Source of the DNA: an uncultured Bacteroidota bacterium
Lineage (GTDB): Bacteria; Bacteroidota; Bacteroidia; Bacteroidales; GCA-2748055
Assembly: GCA_937129385.1 (NCBI GenBank)
Contig: CAKZNC010000042.1
Span: forward strand, 1-45,087
Direction: 5' to 3'
DNA length: 45,087 nt
Shown: in pieces, positions 34,344-42,488 of the stretch
Layout: every line of letters starts with the position of its first letter
Position numbering within the stretch: position 1 is the first letter of the stretch
The notes under the pieces: model-generated
What the model was told of the DNA's origin: nothing
What the model saw: the letters and a program-made list of their open reading frames with translations, nothing else
The model's database searches: none
Program-made: the position numbers and the translations under genes

Positions 34344-34913
34344 ATGATGAATGGCCCCGTTGTCATAGGAGGATCGGCCGGCAGTTTCAGGATCATCTCG
34401 AAAATGGTTTCGATCCTGAAGCCGGGATTTTTATTCCCGCTGATCATCTGTGTCCATCGCAATCGGGCTGCCTACCAGGGATTTATCCCGGCACTCTCCT
34501 CCCAGTCCGCCGTAGCGATACAGGAACCGGTTGATGGCGAGGAGATCAAGGCAGGAATTGTATATATCGCCCCGGCCAATCGTCACCTGGAATTTGCCAC
34601 TGAAAATACATTTACGCTGAATGATAAACCTCAGCAGAACTATTCACGGCCCTCCATTGATGTTACATTTAATTCAGCTGCCACGGTCTTTGGCGAAGAC
34701 TTGACCGGCATCCTGCTGACAGGTGCCAACAATGATGGTGCAGAAGGGCTGAAGAATATCCACGATTCCGGCGGGATGACAATCGTCCAGGATCCTGCTG
34801 AAGCGGAGGTTTCGGTGATGCCGCAATCAGCCATGGACCTGTTTCAGCCTGCCCATGTCCTGGAAGCTGATAAAATCATTAATTTTATTCAAAATTTGGC
34901 CGATCCCCGATGA
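34344..34913 (+). CDS. CheB-type methylesterase without receiver domain
   Basis: 189 residues, only the catalytic domain of CheB; the phospho-receiver domain of chemotaxis CheB is absent, so it is not controlled by CheA in the usual way. The serine-hydrolase triad is visible: Ser11 in GGSAGS, His38 in CVHRN, Asp131 in TGANNDGAEGL. Other family marks are IYIAPANRHLEF-like VYIAPANRH and the QDPAEAEVSVMP segment. It should remove methyl esters or deamidate Gln on the protein methylated by CheR. An upstream in-frame start at 34275 would overlap the sensor gene; ATG 34344 gives the correct domain start. Its stop overlaps the next ATG (ATGA). Confidence 0.9.
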   Translation: MMNGPVVIGGSAGSFRIISKMVSILKPGFLFPLIICVHRNRAAYQGFIPALSSQSAVAIQEPVDGEEIKAGIVYIAPANRHLEFATENTFTLNDKPQQNYSRPSIDVTFNSAATVFGEDLTGILLTGANNDGAEGLKNIHDSGGMTIVQDPAEAEVSVMPQSAMDLFQPAHVLEADKIINFIQNLADPR

Positions 34914-35680
34914 AGATCCGTAAACAGCAATACATCACAACCTGGCTGGCGTATTTTACGCTGATCGTCGCCGCAACAGCATTGTTGATCCTGGTCTGGC
35001 TTCCGGGTAATGCAGGCGGTTTCTCCTTCTTTATTTCCATGATCACCTGGGTAATTCTTGCCGCTGCCGCAACGGTTCTGTTCCTGCCCGCCTCACGGCG
35101 CTCACTTGCCCGGCGCATGAGCAGTCAGGGATCCCATAAGACGACAATTGTAAAAAAGAAAAGGAGTGTCCAGGGAGACGAAGAACAACTGGATATCCAG
35201 ACAGTGTCGGGGAAGATCGTCCGGAGGACCGATCTGTCTGAACCTGTTGAAAAATGGGGTGTCGGACTGCTCGACCTGCTGGTATCCGAGATCGAGATCA
35301 TGTCGGGTGTCATTTACCTGCAGGGAAAGGGAGGTGTATTTGAATCCACGGCCACCTATGCCCTTCCCCATACCAGTGGACCCTACTCCTTCAAAGAGGG
35401 CGAAGGGCTCACGGGACAGGCCGTGAAAAACCGGCAGGTGACCGTTTACAGGAATATCTCAGATTCGACAAAAAGTGTTTTTTCCGGACTTGGTTCGGGG
35501 ACGCCTTCCTACCTGTGTATCGCACCCCTGGTATCCGGTGACCGGGTAGTAGCGGTGATCGAGGTGGCAGGGTTCAGGTGGTCTGACAGCAACCTGGAGC
35601 AACTGTTCCAGCTGATCTGCAGGGAGCTATCCGGGAAATTTGATGAAACCGGATCCTTCAAAACGAAGCGCACAAAATGA
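34910..35680 (+). CDS. Membrane protein with cytoplasmic GAF domain
   Basis: 256 residues: two membrane helices (about 12-30 and 39-60), a basic linker (RRSLARRMSS, then KKKRSV) and a GAF domain (about 115-245) with FKEGEGLTGQAVKNRQVTV and YLCIAPLVSGDRVVAVIEVAG. The GAF domain resembles those of the proteins encoded on either side, so the three may detect related ligands. No output domain is present. Start and stop overlap the neighbouring genes by 4 bases each (ATGA at 34910-34913 and 35677-35680), so translation is coupled and stoichiometric assembly is likely. Role inferred: an accessory subunit of the sensor complex. Confidence 0.8.
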   Translation: MKIRKQQYITTWLAYFTLIVAATALLILVWLPGNAGGFSFFISMITWVILAAAATVLFLPASRRSLARRMSSQGSHKTTIVKKKRSVQGDEEQLDIQTVSGKIVRRTDLSEPVEKWGVGLLDLLVSEIEIMSGVIYLQGKGGVFESTATYALPHTSGPYSFKEGEGLTGQAVKNRQVTVYRNISDSTKSVFSGLGSGTPSYLCIAPLVSGDRVVAVIEVAGFRWSDSNLEQLFQLICRELSGKFDETGSFKTKRTK

Positions 35681-38289
35681 GACAGTCTAAACTGCAATAC
35701 CGATCGTCAATACACACCAGGAACATCTGGCTGTATGCCACTGCGGGGTTGCTGATCGTCCTGGCCGGATTTCTCGTTTCAGGTTACAATGAAGAGATTG
35801 GCTTCTCACTCTCCCGGGCATTGCAGTTTCACCGCGATAATCCTGTGCTCTTCCTGTTCGAGGGGTTGCCGCTCTATATCCTCGTGATCCTTTCCGCCGC
35901 CAGGCGCAACCTTCGAAAATTCACCGGGGAATACGATAAGGAGATGGACCGGATGAGCAACCTTATTGAAAGAAATGCGCAATTTGCACGTGAGCTGTCG
36001 GAAGGTGCCGACCCGGATGAATTCCCGGGAATGCTGAATGCCGAACCTGGTATATCTCTGCGGCTGATCCACCTCAACATCAGGTCAAACAGGAGGAAGG
36101 AGCGGGAGCTGACCTGGATCACGGAGGGAAAGGAGATGATTTCCAGGGTGCTTCGATTGTACAACGACATAGACGAACTGTCTTACAAGGTCCTGACCCA
36201 GCTGAGTATATACATCAATGCAGTACAGGGTGCGATGTACCTGTATGACGAGGAGAAAAAGGAGCTGCGGAATGTTGCGGTCATGGCCTATAACAGGCGA
36301 AAATATATCGACCAGGTATTTGGGATCGGCGAAGGACTGGTGGGACAATGTGCGTACGAGATGGATTACATCTACCGCACCGAGATCCCGGAGGAGTATG
36401 TGACCATCACTTCGGGGATACTGGGCGACCAAAAACCTGGCAGCATCCTGCTGGTTCCGCTCATCACCAATGAACAGCTGCAGGGAGTTGTGGAATTTGC
36501 ATTCCTGGATACACGCATCCCGAAGCTCTCCATCCAGTTCATGCTCGAACTCGGGGAGATCATCGCACGCACGCTGTTCAACCTGCGTGTGAATATGCGC
36601 ACTCATCAACTGCTGGAGGAGTCACGGAACATGACCGCCGAGCTGCAGGAGAATGAACAGGTGTTGAAGGAGAATGCGGAGGAGATGAAGACGACGCAGG
36701 AGGAGCTGCAACAGGCAAATATCCAACTTGAACAGAAGATCAGGGAGGAGAAGCTGGCCCAGGACAGGCTGCATTGGCTCCTGGAAAATACATCAGAGGT
36801 CATCTCCATTTATGACCGGAGTTTCCGACTCACCTATATCAGTCCGTCTGTGGAACATATCCTTGGGTACTCCCGGGAGGAAATGCTCAACGGAAAAGAT
36901 TTCGAGCGCATTGATCAGAAGAGCAGCACGGCCATCAGGAAGGCCTTTGAGCAGCTGCTGCAGGAACCGGAAGAGACGGTACGGCTGGAATATGAATTTC
37001 TCCGCAAAGACGGCAAACGGGTCTCCCTCATGTCCAGCATCAGGAACCTGCTGGATGATCCTTCGATAAAGGGGTATGTTTTCAATACACATGACATCAC
37101 CGAAACAAAACTGATTGAAAAGGAACAGCGGCTTACCTCCAGGATGCAGTCCCTCTCGGAGAATTCGCTTGACCTGATCTTGCGGATCAATACCGACGGC
37201 ATCATCCATTATGCCAACCCCGTGGTGGAAGACTACACCAGGATTCCCCTTTCTGATATGCTGAACCGTTCCATCCATGACATCATCCTCAACAAAGCCC
37301 TGGATGCGATCATCGAAAATGCGATCCACAAAATCTCCCGCAAGCCGGCGAAGATGAATCTCGAAGAATCCATCCCTGTCGAAATGGGTGGAAAAAAAGG
37401 TGAGCGAACGGTGAATTTCAACATCATCCCTGAATTCCAGAACAACGAGCTGGAGACCATCCTCTTTGTCGGACATGATGTCACGGAAGCCAGGAGGATA
37501 GAGCAGGAGATCAAGGTCACGAACCGAAAGGTACAGGACAGCATCAACTATGCGGAACGGATCCAGTCATCGATCCTGCCCTCCACAGAAGGCATTCGAA
37601 AAGCCTTCCCCGAAAGTTTCATCTTCTACAAGCCAAAGGATGTCATCTCCGGGGATTTCCCCTGGTTTTATGAATCGGAAGATGCATGGTTCATTGCAGC
37701 GATCGACTGTACAGGTCATGGTGTACCGGGAGCGCTGCTCTCCTTTATCGGGTTTTTCCTGCTGAACAATATCACCTCCATGAACGCCGGGAAATCGCCC
37801 GGGGAACTCCTGAATGCCCTGAACGGCGAAGTGAGGCGCACCCTCAAGCAGGACCAGACGAATCCTGATACCAGGGACGGGATGGACCTGGCATTCTGTA
37901 AGATCTTTAAATCGGGGGGCCGGATGGAATACAGCGGGGCGCACCGTCCGTTGTACCGACTGCGCGAAGGGGAAGTTAGTGTTTACAAAGGAGACCGGAA
38001 GGCAATCGGCGGACTTGTAAATCCGAGGAAGCCGGAACAGGAATTTACCACCCACCGCGTGGACCGGCTGCCGGGTGACAAGATTTTCTTTTTCTCTGAC
38101 GGACTGACCGACCAGATGGGTGGACCGGAAGGGCTGAAATATTCACCCGCCAGGGTCAGGGAAAAACTGTTGAACAATCCCGGATTTACGATCAAACAGT
38201 TTAACGAGACCTTCCGGGCTGATTTCGACCAATGGAAAGGGGAAGAGGTGCAGATCGACGATGTATTGATGATCGGGATCGGCTTCTGA
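35677..38289 (+). CDS. GAF/PAS/PAS sensor with SpoIIE-type PP2C phosphatase
   Basis: 870 residues. Membrane helices at about 18-35 and 58-74, coiled coil, GAF (about 160-305; FGIGEGLVGQCAYEM), a Glu/Gln-rich coiled coil (310-365; ELQENEQVLKENAEEMKTTQ), PAS 1 (about 366-480) and PAS 2 (about 490-605). The SpoIIE/RsbU-type serine/threonine phosphatase domain covers about 625-870. Metal-binding Asp660 (DVISGDFPWF) and Asp677 (AIDCTGHGVPGAL), RDGMDLAFC, FFSDGLTDQ and the final QIDDVLMIGIGF are all in place, so it should be active. By analogy with SiaA of Pseudomonas aeruginosa and RsbU, it probably dephosphorylates the SiaC-like protein encoded two genes on. Its coiled coil is a second possible CheR/CheB target. 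Confidence 0.92.
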   Translation: MRQSKLQYRSSIHTRNIWLYATAGLLIVLAGFLVSGYNEEIGFSLSRALQFHRDNPVLFLFEGLPLYILVILSAARRNLRKFTGEYDKEMDRMSNLIERNAQFARELSEGADPDEFPGMLNAEPGISLRLIHLNIRSNRRKERELTWITEGKEMISRVLRLYNDIDELSYKVLTQLSIYINAVQGAMYLYDEEKKELRNVAVMAYNRRKYIDQVFGIGEGLVGQCAYEMDYIYRTEIPEEYVTITSGILGDQKPGSILLVPLITNEQLQGVVEFAFLDTRIPKLSIQFMLELGEIIARTLFNLRVNMRTHQLLEESRNMTAELQENEQVLKENAEEMKTTQEELQQANIQLEQKIREEKLAQDRLHWLLENTSEVISIYDRSFRLTYISPSVEHILGYSREEMLNGKDFERIDQKSSTAIRKAFEQLLQEPEETVRLEYEFLRKDGKRVSLMSSIRNLLDDPSIKGYVFNTHDITETKLIEKEQRLTSRMQSLSENSLDLILRINTDGIIHYANPVVEDYTRIPLSDMLNRSIHDIILNKALDAIIENAIHKISRKPAKMNLEESIPVEMGGKKGERTVNFNIIPEFQNNELETILFVGHDVTEARRIEQEIKVTNRKVQDSINYAERIQSSILPSTEGIRKAFPESFIFYKPKDVISGDFPWFYESEDAWFIAAIDCTGHGVPGALLSFIGFFLLNNITSMNAGKSPGELLNALNGEVRRTLKQDQTNPDTRDGMDLAFCKIFKSGGRMEYSGAHRPLYRLREGEVSVYKGDRKAIGGLVNPRKPEQEFTTHRVDRLPGDKIFFFSDGLTDQMGGPEGLKYSPARVREKLLNNPGFTIKQFNETFRADFDQWKGEEVQIDDVLMIGIGF

Positions 38290-38393
38290 TGTAACATCAC
38301 GGGGTTTTTTCCGTATAATTGGTACATTATATTTCATTTATATTTATATTTATCTCCTTACGTATTCGCAGGATAACAGTCGTGTGGCGGACC

Positions 38394-38999
38394 ATGACAA
38401 ATGATCAAAAAAATTTGAAAAATCCACGCCCAATGGATGACATTCAGGGATACTTCAGTCTCATCGAAGAGCACTACAGTAAACTCCTTGCCAAGGAAAT
38501 CATTGTTGCCTACGATGGTGATGTAACGCACCAGGTCATGAAAGCTATCACCTCCATGGTGGAAGAGAAGCTGGAAAACGAAAAGGAAAAGGAACCGGTG
38601 CGCAGAAAGCTTTACCACATCATGGTGGAGTGCCTGCAGAATGTGAACCGCCATGCCGAAGCTTTTTACGGGGACGGGAAGGATCATTACCCCGGGCGCG
38701 GTGCACTGCTGGTCAGCCAGTCTGAAAAATACTACATCGTTTTTACCGCCAATGTGATCCGTACCAGCCATGTAAATGACCTGGAAACATTTTTAAAGAA
38801 GATCAATCCCCTTTCCGGAGATAAACTGAATGACCTGTATAAAGACAAACTTATGGAAGGATCTCTATCTTCCAAAGGGGGAGCCGGACTCGGGTTTATC
38901 GATATCAGGAGGAAGACCTCCAATGAAATGGAATTCAGCTTTGTGAAGAAGGACGAAGAGATCTCCTTTTTCCTGTTCAGTGTAAAAATTACAAGATAA
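38394..38999 (+). CDS. SiaB-like serine/threonine kinase (GHKL fold)
   Basis: 201 residues from ATG 38394; an upstream in-frame start at 38319 would add an unlikely hydrophobic leader. The SiaB-type (DUF6272) kinase has a reduced GHKL fold: N-box with Glu79 and Asn83 in YHIMVECLQNVNRHAEA and a glycine lid SSKGGAGLGFIDI (159-171). In P. aeruginosa SiaB phosphorylates SiaC on Thr68, opposing the phosphatase SiaA. Here it lies between a PP2C phosphatase and a SiaC homologue, 5 bases before the latter, which strongly supports the same role. The 104-base gap in front of it is the largest within the series and could hold a secondary promoter. Confidence 0.88.
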   Translation: MTNDQKNLKNPRPMDDIQGYFSLIEEHYSKLLAKEIIVAYDGDVTHQVMKAITSMVEEKLENEKEKEPVRRKLYHIMVECLQNVNRHAEAFYGDGKDHYPGRGALLVSQSEKYYIVFTANVIRTSHVNDLETFLKKINPLSGDKLNDLYKDKLMEGSLSSKGGAGLGFIDIRRKTSNEMEFSFVKKDEEISFFLFSVKITR

Positions 39000-39004
39000 G
39001 AAAT

Positions 39005-39385
39005 ATGGCAGCGCTAAGAATTGAACCCAAAGATGATACGCCCCTGGTTGTATTCAACAGGGAGGAAGGACATTTTGAAATATCCGGAAAATCGATGCCG
39101 GAGGATGTGGTGGACTATTATACCCCGGTGCTGGAGTGGTTGAAACACTATAAATCTGATCCGCTTGACAAAACGGTTTTTGACTTCAAGCTGGTCTACT
39201 TCAATACGGCATCCTCCAAGCTAATCCTCGACATCCTGATGATCCTTGAAGAGATCAGTAAAAAGGGCAAGGAGGTACTCGTCAGGTGGCAATCCCTGGA
39301 AACGGATGAGGACATGCAGGAGGCGGGCGAAGAATATGCCGAAATGGTCGATCTCAAATTCGATTACCTCTGGTTCAAAAAATAA
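39005..39385 (+). CDS. SiaC-like regulatory phosphoprotein (DUF1987)
   Basis: 126 residues, the usual length. DUF1987/SiaC proteins have an anti-anti-sigma-like fold and switch partners by phosphorylation. The family site is kept: Thr68 in VYFNTASSKLILDIL, the same residue number as the SiaB target in P. aeruginosa SiaC. Other marks are PLVVFNREEGHFEISGKS at the start and KEVLVRWQSLETDEDM. In Pseudomonas unphosphorylated SiaC binds the diguanylate cyclase SiaD; no cyclase is encoded in this window. The directly following gene, 14 bases on, is a large ABC protein, which I infer as candidate partner. Confidence 0.92.
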   Translation: MAALRIEPKDDTPLVVFNREEGHFEISGKSMPEDVVDYYTPVLEWLKHYKSDPLDKTVFDFKLVYFNTASSKLILDILMILEEISKKGKEVLVRWQSLETDEDMQEAGEEYAEMVDLKFDYLWFKK

Positions 39386-39399
39386 CGTAATCTTCCGGG

Positions 39400-42300
39400 A
39401 TGAGTGAGGAGATCTTACGTGCGCTGATGGAGCTGTTTGCCATCATCATCAAACAGGATGGTGGATTGTCCGTGAAGGAGAGATCCTATGTGAAGAATTT
39501 TCTTGTGCAACAGATCGGCGTTGAATCCGCCGAAGAATATTTTGAGCTGTTCCTGGAGACCGCCAGGTCGGACCAGGAAGCCAAAAAAGAGAAGAAAAAG
39601 AGACTCACCTCCGTCCTCGATTCGGTCAAGATCCTGAAGATCGGCAAGAAGATTTCAAAAACCCTCAACCAGCAACAGAAGGTGGTCGTGCTGATCAGGT
39701 CCATGGAGCTGATCAATACCGAGTACAAACTCACCGGACAACGCGTGGAGATCATCGAGACCCTGGCCGATGTATTCAGGATAAACAGGGGAGAATACAC
39801 CGACATCTACAATTTCGTCACTGCCGCCGATCGGAGTCCTGCCGGGATGGAAAACCTGCTGTTGATCCACCCGCCCGACAAAGTCCCGGAGGCTGAAAAC
39901 CGGATCATCGCCGAGGGGACCGACCGGGAGATGTACATCCTGCGGGTGCCGTCGGTGGAGCTCTATTTCCTGCAATACGACGGCAAACTGGAGGTCCAGC
40001 TCAACGGCCACCCGGTCATCCCCGGCACCATTTACATCCTGGCCAACGGGAGCAGCATTCGCTTCCCGAGCGGCCTCCCGATCTACTACAGCGATATCAC
40101 AGCCAATTTCCTGTCGCGTCACAGCGATGAGAAGATCGCCTTCCAGGCGGAACGGATCTCCTATTCTTTCCCCGGGAATGTCAAAGGGTTGAGAGAGATC
40201 TCCTTCAGCGCCGAGCAGGGCAACATGATCGGGATCATGGGCGCAAGCGGATCGGGGAAAACCACTCTGCTGAACGTGCTTTCCGGGATGTATTCGCCCA
40301 CCTCCGGTGTGGTGAAGGTGAATGGTGCAGATATCAATGCCGACGACAACCGACTCCACGGGGTGATGGGGTATGTTCCGCAGGATGACCTGCTGGTGGA
40401 GGAGCTTACGGTGTTTGAGAACCTTTGGTTCAATGCGAAATTCTGTTTCCGGGACCTGGATGATAAGGAGATCCGGTCCAGGGTGGAGCGGGTGCTGGAC
40501 AACCTGGGACTCCTGGAGAAAAAGGATCTGAAGGTGGGTTCGGTGATGAACAAGACCATCTCGGGCGGACAGCGCAAGCGGCTCAACATCGCCCTGGAGC
40601 TGATCAGGGAACCGGCCATCCTGTTCCTGGACGAGCCCACATCGGGACTGTCGTCGCGTGATTCTGAAAATGTGATGGACCTGTTGCGGGAGCTGACCAC
40701 GCGCGGGAAACTTATTTTTAACGTGATCCACCAGCCCTCTTCTGAACTATATAAGATGTTCGACCAGGTGATTATTCTGGATGAAGGCGGGTACATGGTC
40801 TGGTACGGCAATCCCGTGGAGGCGGTGGTCCATTTCAGGAAGATTGACAACCAGGTGAACTATGGCGTCGGGGAGTGCCCGGTGTGTGGAAATGTGAATC
40901 CCGAACAGCTATTCAATATATTGGAGGCGAGGCAGGTGGATGAGTTTGGAAACTACACCGCGCAACGAAAGATCAGTCCGGCCAGGTGGCACAACTACTT
41001 TGAGAACAGCCGGCATCGCGGTCAGCCTGATGCGGCAGGTGAAAAACCACCCGTCCAGCTGAAACTCCCGCGATGGGGCGGTCAGCTTGTGAACTACCTC
41101 CGGCGTGACCTGAGGTCGAAGATCGGCAACCGGCAGTACATGAGCCTGGTCCTTGGCGTGGCCCCGCTGCTGGCGATCATCCTTTCGTACATCATCAGGT
41201 ACATTGCAGATCCTACGAGTAACAGGTACATCTTCAGGGAGAATGAGAACATTCCCATCTATATCTTTATGGCGATCATCGTGGCCCTGTTCCTGGGGCT
41301 GATCATGAGCGCCGAGGAGATCTTCAGGGACCGGAAGATTTTAAAGCGTGAGAAGTTCTTACACCTGAGCCGCTCGGCCTACCTGTCGGCCAAGGTGGTC
41401 AACATCTTTTTCATGTCTGCTTTGCAGACCATCATCTTCGTCTTGATCGCGAACAATGTGCTGGGGATCCGGCAGATGACATTTTCCTATTTTTTTGCAT
41501 TGTTTTCGGTGGCGGCATGTGCCAATATGATCGGTCTGATCATCTCATCGGCCTTCGACTCAGCCGTGACCATATACATTCTGATCCCGCTGGTGATGAT
41601 CCCCATGATGGTGCTGAGCGGCGCCATGTTCAGCTTTGAAAAACTGAACAGGAACATCAGCAGTGTCGGCAGGGTACCGTTCATCGCTGAGGTGATGCCT
41701 ACACGCTGGGCGTACGAGGCACTGATGGTACGGCAGTTTAAGGACAATGCCTTTGAACAGACCTTTTTCGATGTGGAGATGAAGATCAGTCAGAACAATT
41801 TCAAATCGGCCTGGTACATCCCCGAACTGCAGCAGCGCCTGGATGAGGTGCGCGATGAATTCCGGGAAGAGGGTCGGATTGTTGAGAGTGAGGATGCTTT
41901 GCGGGTGTTGGAGAACGAGGTCATGCGTGAGAAAGACAGTCTTGATGGATGGAATTTCGATCGTGGCATGTTTGACCCGGGGAATTATTCCAGCGATTTT
42001 GGAGAACAGATCGATGGCTTTCTTGATGCGCTGAATGAATTCTACCTCGGGAAATTTGTCATTGCAAACAACCGGAAACAGCGGATACTGCAGGAGGTGA
42101 TGAGGGACCAGAAAGACTACTATTACCTGTTGCTGGATAAATACCACAATGAAAGTGTGAGTGACCAGGTGCGAAAGATCTATGAGAAGAACAAGATCGT
42201 GGAATCGGATGGCCGGTTGTACCAGCAGACTGATCCTATCTTCCTGTTACCTGAAGCCACCCGTGCACCATTTTATGCGCCACGGAAGCTGATTTTTGGC

Positions 42301-42432
42301 AGGTATGTGGATACCTACTTGTTCAACATGGGGGTGATCTGGCTGCTTACTGGGGGATTGTATATGATCCTCTATTATGACCTGCTGAAGAAGATTGTGC
42401 ATGCACGGTTGTTCAGGAGAAGACGCGCCTGA
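39400..42432 (+). CDS. TerB-like/FHA-like/ABCG-type transporter fusion
   Basis: 1,010 residues. The N-terminal 150 residues are helical and TerB-like (ALMELFAIIIKQDGGLSVKE, then IINTEYKLTG-type repeat NTEYKLTGQRVEIIETL). Residues about 165-235 form a beta-rich, FHA-like segment (LEVQLNGHPVIPGTIYIL, NGSSIRF). The ATPase domain (about 246-480) has Walker A GASGSGKTT (281-289), signature SGGQRKR (388-394) and Walker B ILFLDEP (407-413), with ABCG-like order. A CPVCG motif (about 495) suggests a small metal site. Six or so membrane helices follow (ABC2 type, about 575-760), then a long soluble loop (about 770-960) and a final helix. It may export a lipid or polymer, or act as a signalling ATPase. 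Being last in the Sia-type operon, it is the likely output. Confidence 0.87.
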   Translation: MSEEILRALMELFAIIIKQDGGLSVKERSYVKNFLVQQIGVESAEEYFELFLETARSDQEAKKEKKKRLTSVLDSVKILKIGKKISKTLNQQQKVVVLIRSMELINTEYKLTGQRVEIIETLADVFRINRGEYTDIYNFVTAADRSPAGMENLLLIHPPDKVPEAENRIIAEGTDREMYILRVPSVELYFLQYDGKLEVQLNGHPVIPGTIYILANGSSIRFPSGLPIYYSDITANFLSRHSDEKIAFQAERISYSFPGNVKGLREISFSAEQGNMIGIMGASGSGKTTLLNVLSGMYSPTSGVVKVNGADINADDNRLHGVMGYVPQDDLLVEELTVFENLWFNAKFCFRDLDDKEIRSRVERVLDNLGLLEKKDLKVGSVMNKTISGGQRKRLNIALELIREPAILFLDEPTSGLSSRDSENVMDLLRELTTRGKLIFNVIHQPSSELYKMFDQVIILDEGGYMVWYGNPVEAVVHFRKIDNQVNYGVGECPVCGNVNPEQLFNILEARQVDEFGNYTAQRKISPARWHNYFENSRHRGQPDAAGEKPPVQLKLPRWGGQLVNYLRRDLRSKIGNRQYMSLVLGVAPLLAIILSYIIRYIADPTSNRYIFRENENIPIYIFMAIIVALFLGLIMSAEEIFRDRKILKREKFLHLSRSAYLSAKVVNIFFMSALQTIIFVLIANNVLGIRQMTFSYFFALFSVAACANMIGLIISSAFDSAVTIYILIPLVMIPMMVLSGAMFSFEKLNRNISSVGRVPFIAEVMPTRWAYEALMVRQFKDNAFEQTFFDVEMKISQNNFKSAWYIPELQQRLDEVRDEFREEGRIVESEDALRVLENEVMREKDSLDGWNFDRGMFDPGNYSSDFGEQIDGFLDALNEFYLGKFVIANNRKQRILQEVMRDQKDYYYLLLDKYHNESVSDQVRKIYEKNKIVESDGRLYQQTDPIFLLPEATRAPFYAPRKLIFGRYVDTYLFNMGVIWLLTGGLYMILYYDLLKKIVHARLFRRRRA

Positions 42433-42462
42433 ACTCCTCCCCCTCCTTTTAAAAAAATTCCC

Positions 42463-42470
42463 TACATTTG
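42463..42470 (+). promoter_or_regulatory. Bacteroidota -7 promoter element of the lipoprotein gene
   Basis: TACATTTG, an exact TAnnTTTG, in the 56-base gap after the ABC gene. Transcription near 42477 leaves about 12 bases before ATG 42489. It suggests that the lipoprotein and the next gene can be transcribed apart from the signalling operon. Confidence 0.55.
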
Positions 42471-42488
42471 AACTAAACAATCACGAAC

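Noticed and set aside
31120-34913. Classical chemotaxis operon
   Set aside because: CheR and CheB are present, but there is no CheA, CheW, CheY or chemoreceptor, and CheB lacks the receiver domain.
38287-38310. Possible terminator between phosphatase and SiaB genes (TGATG/CATCA, then TTTTTT)
   Set aside because: The stem is only five base pairs and five bases away from the T-run; too weak to call.
39655-40731. 358-codon open frame on the minus strand inside the ABC transporter gene
   Set aside because: Antisense shadow; the plus frame carries complete Walker and signature motifs, the minus frame nothing recognisable.
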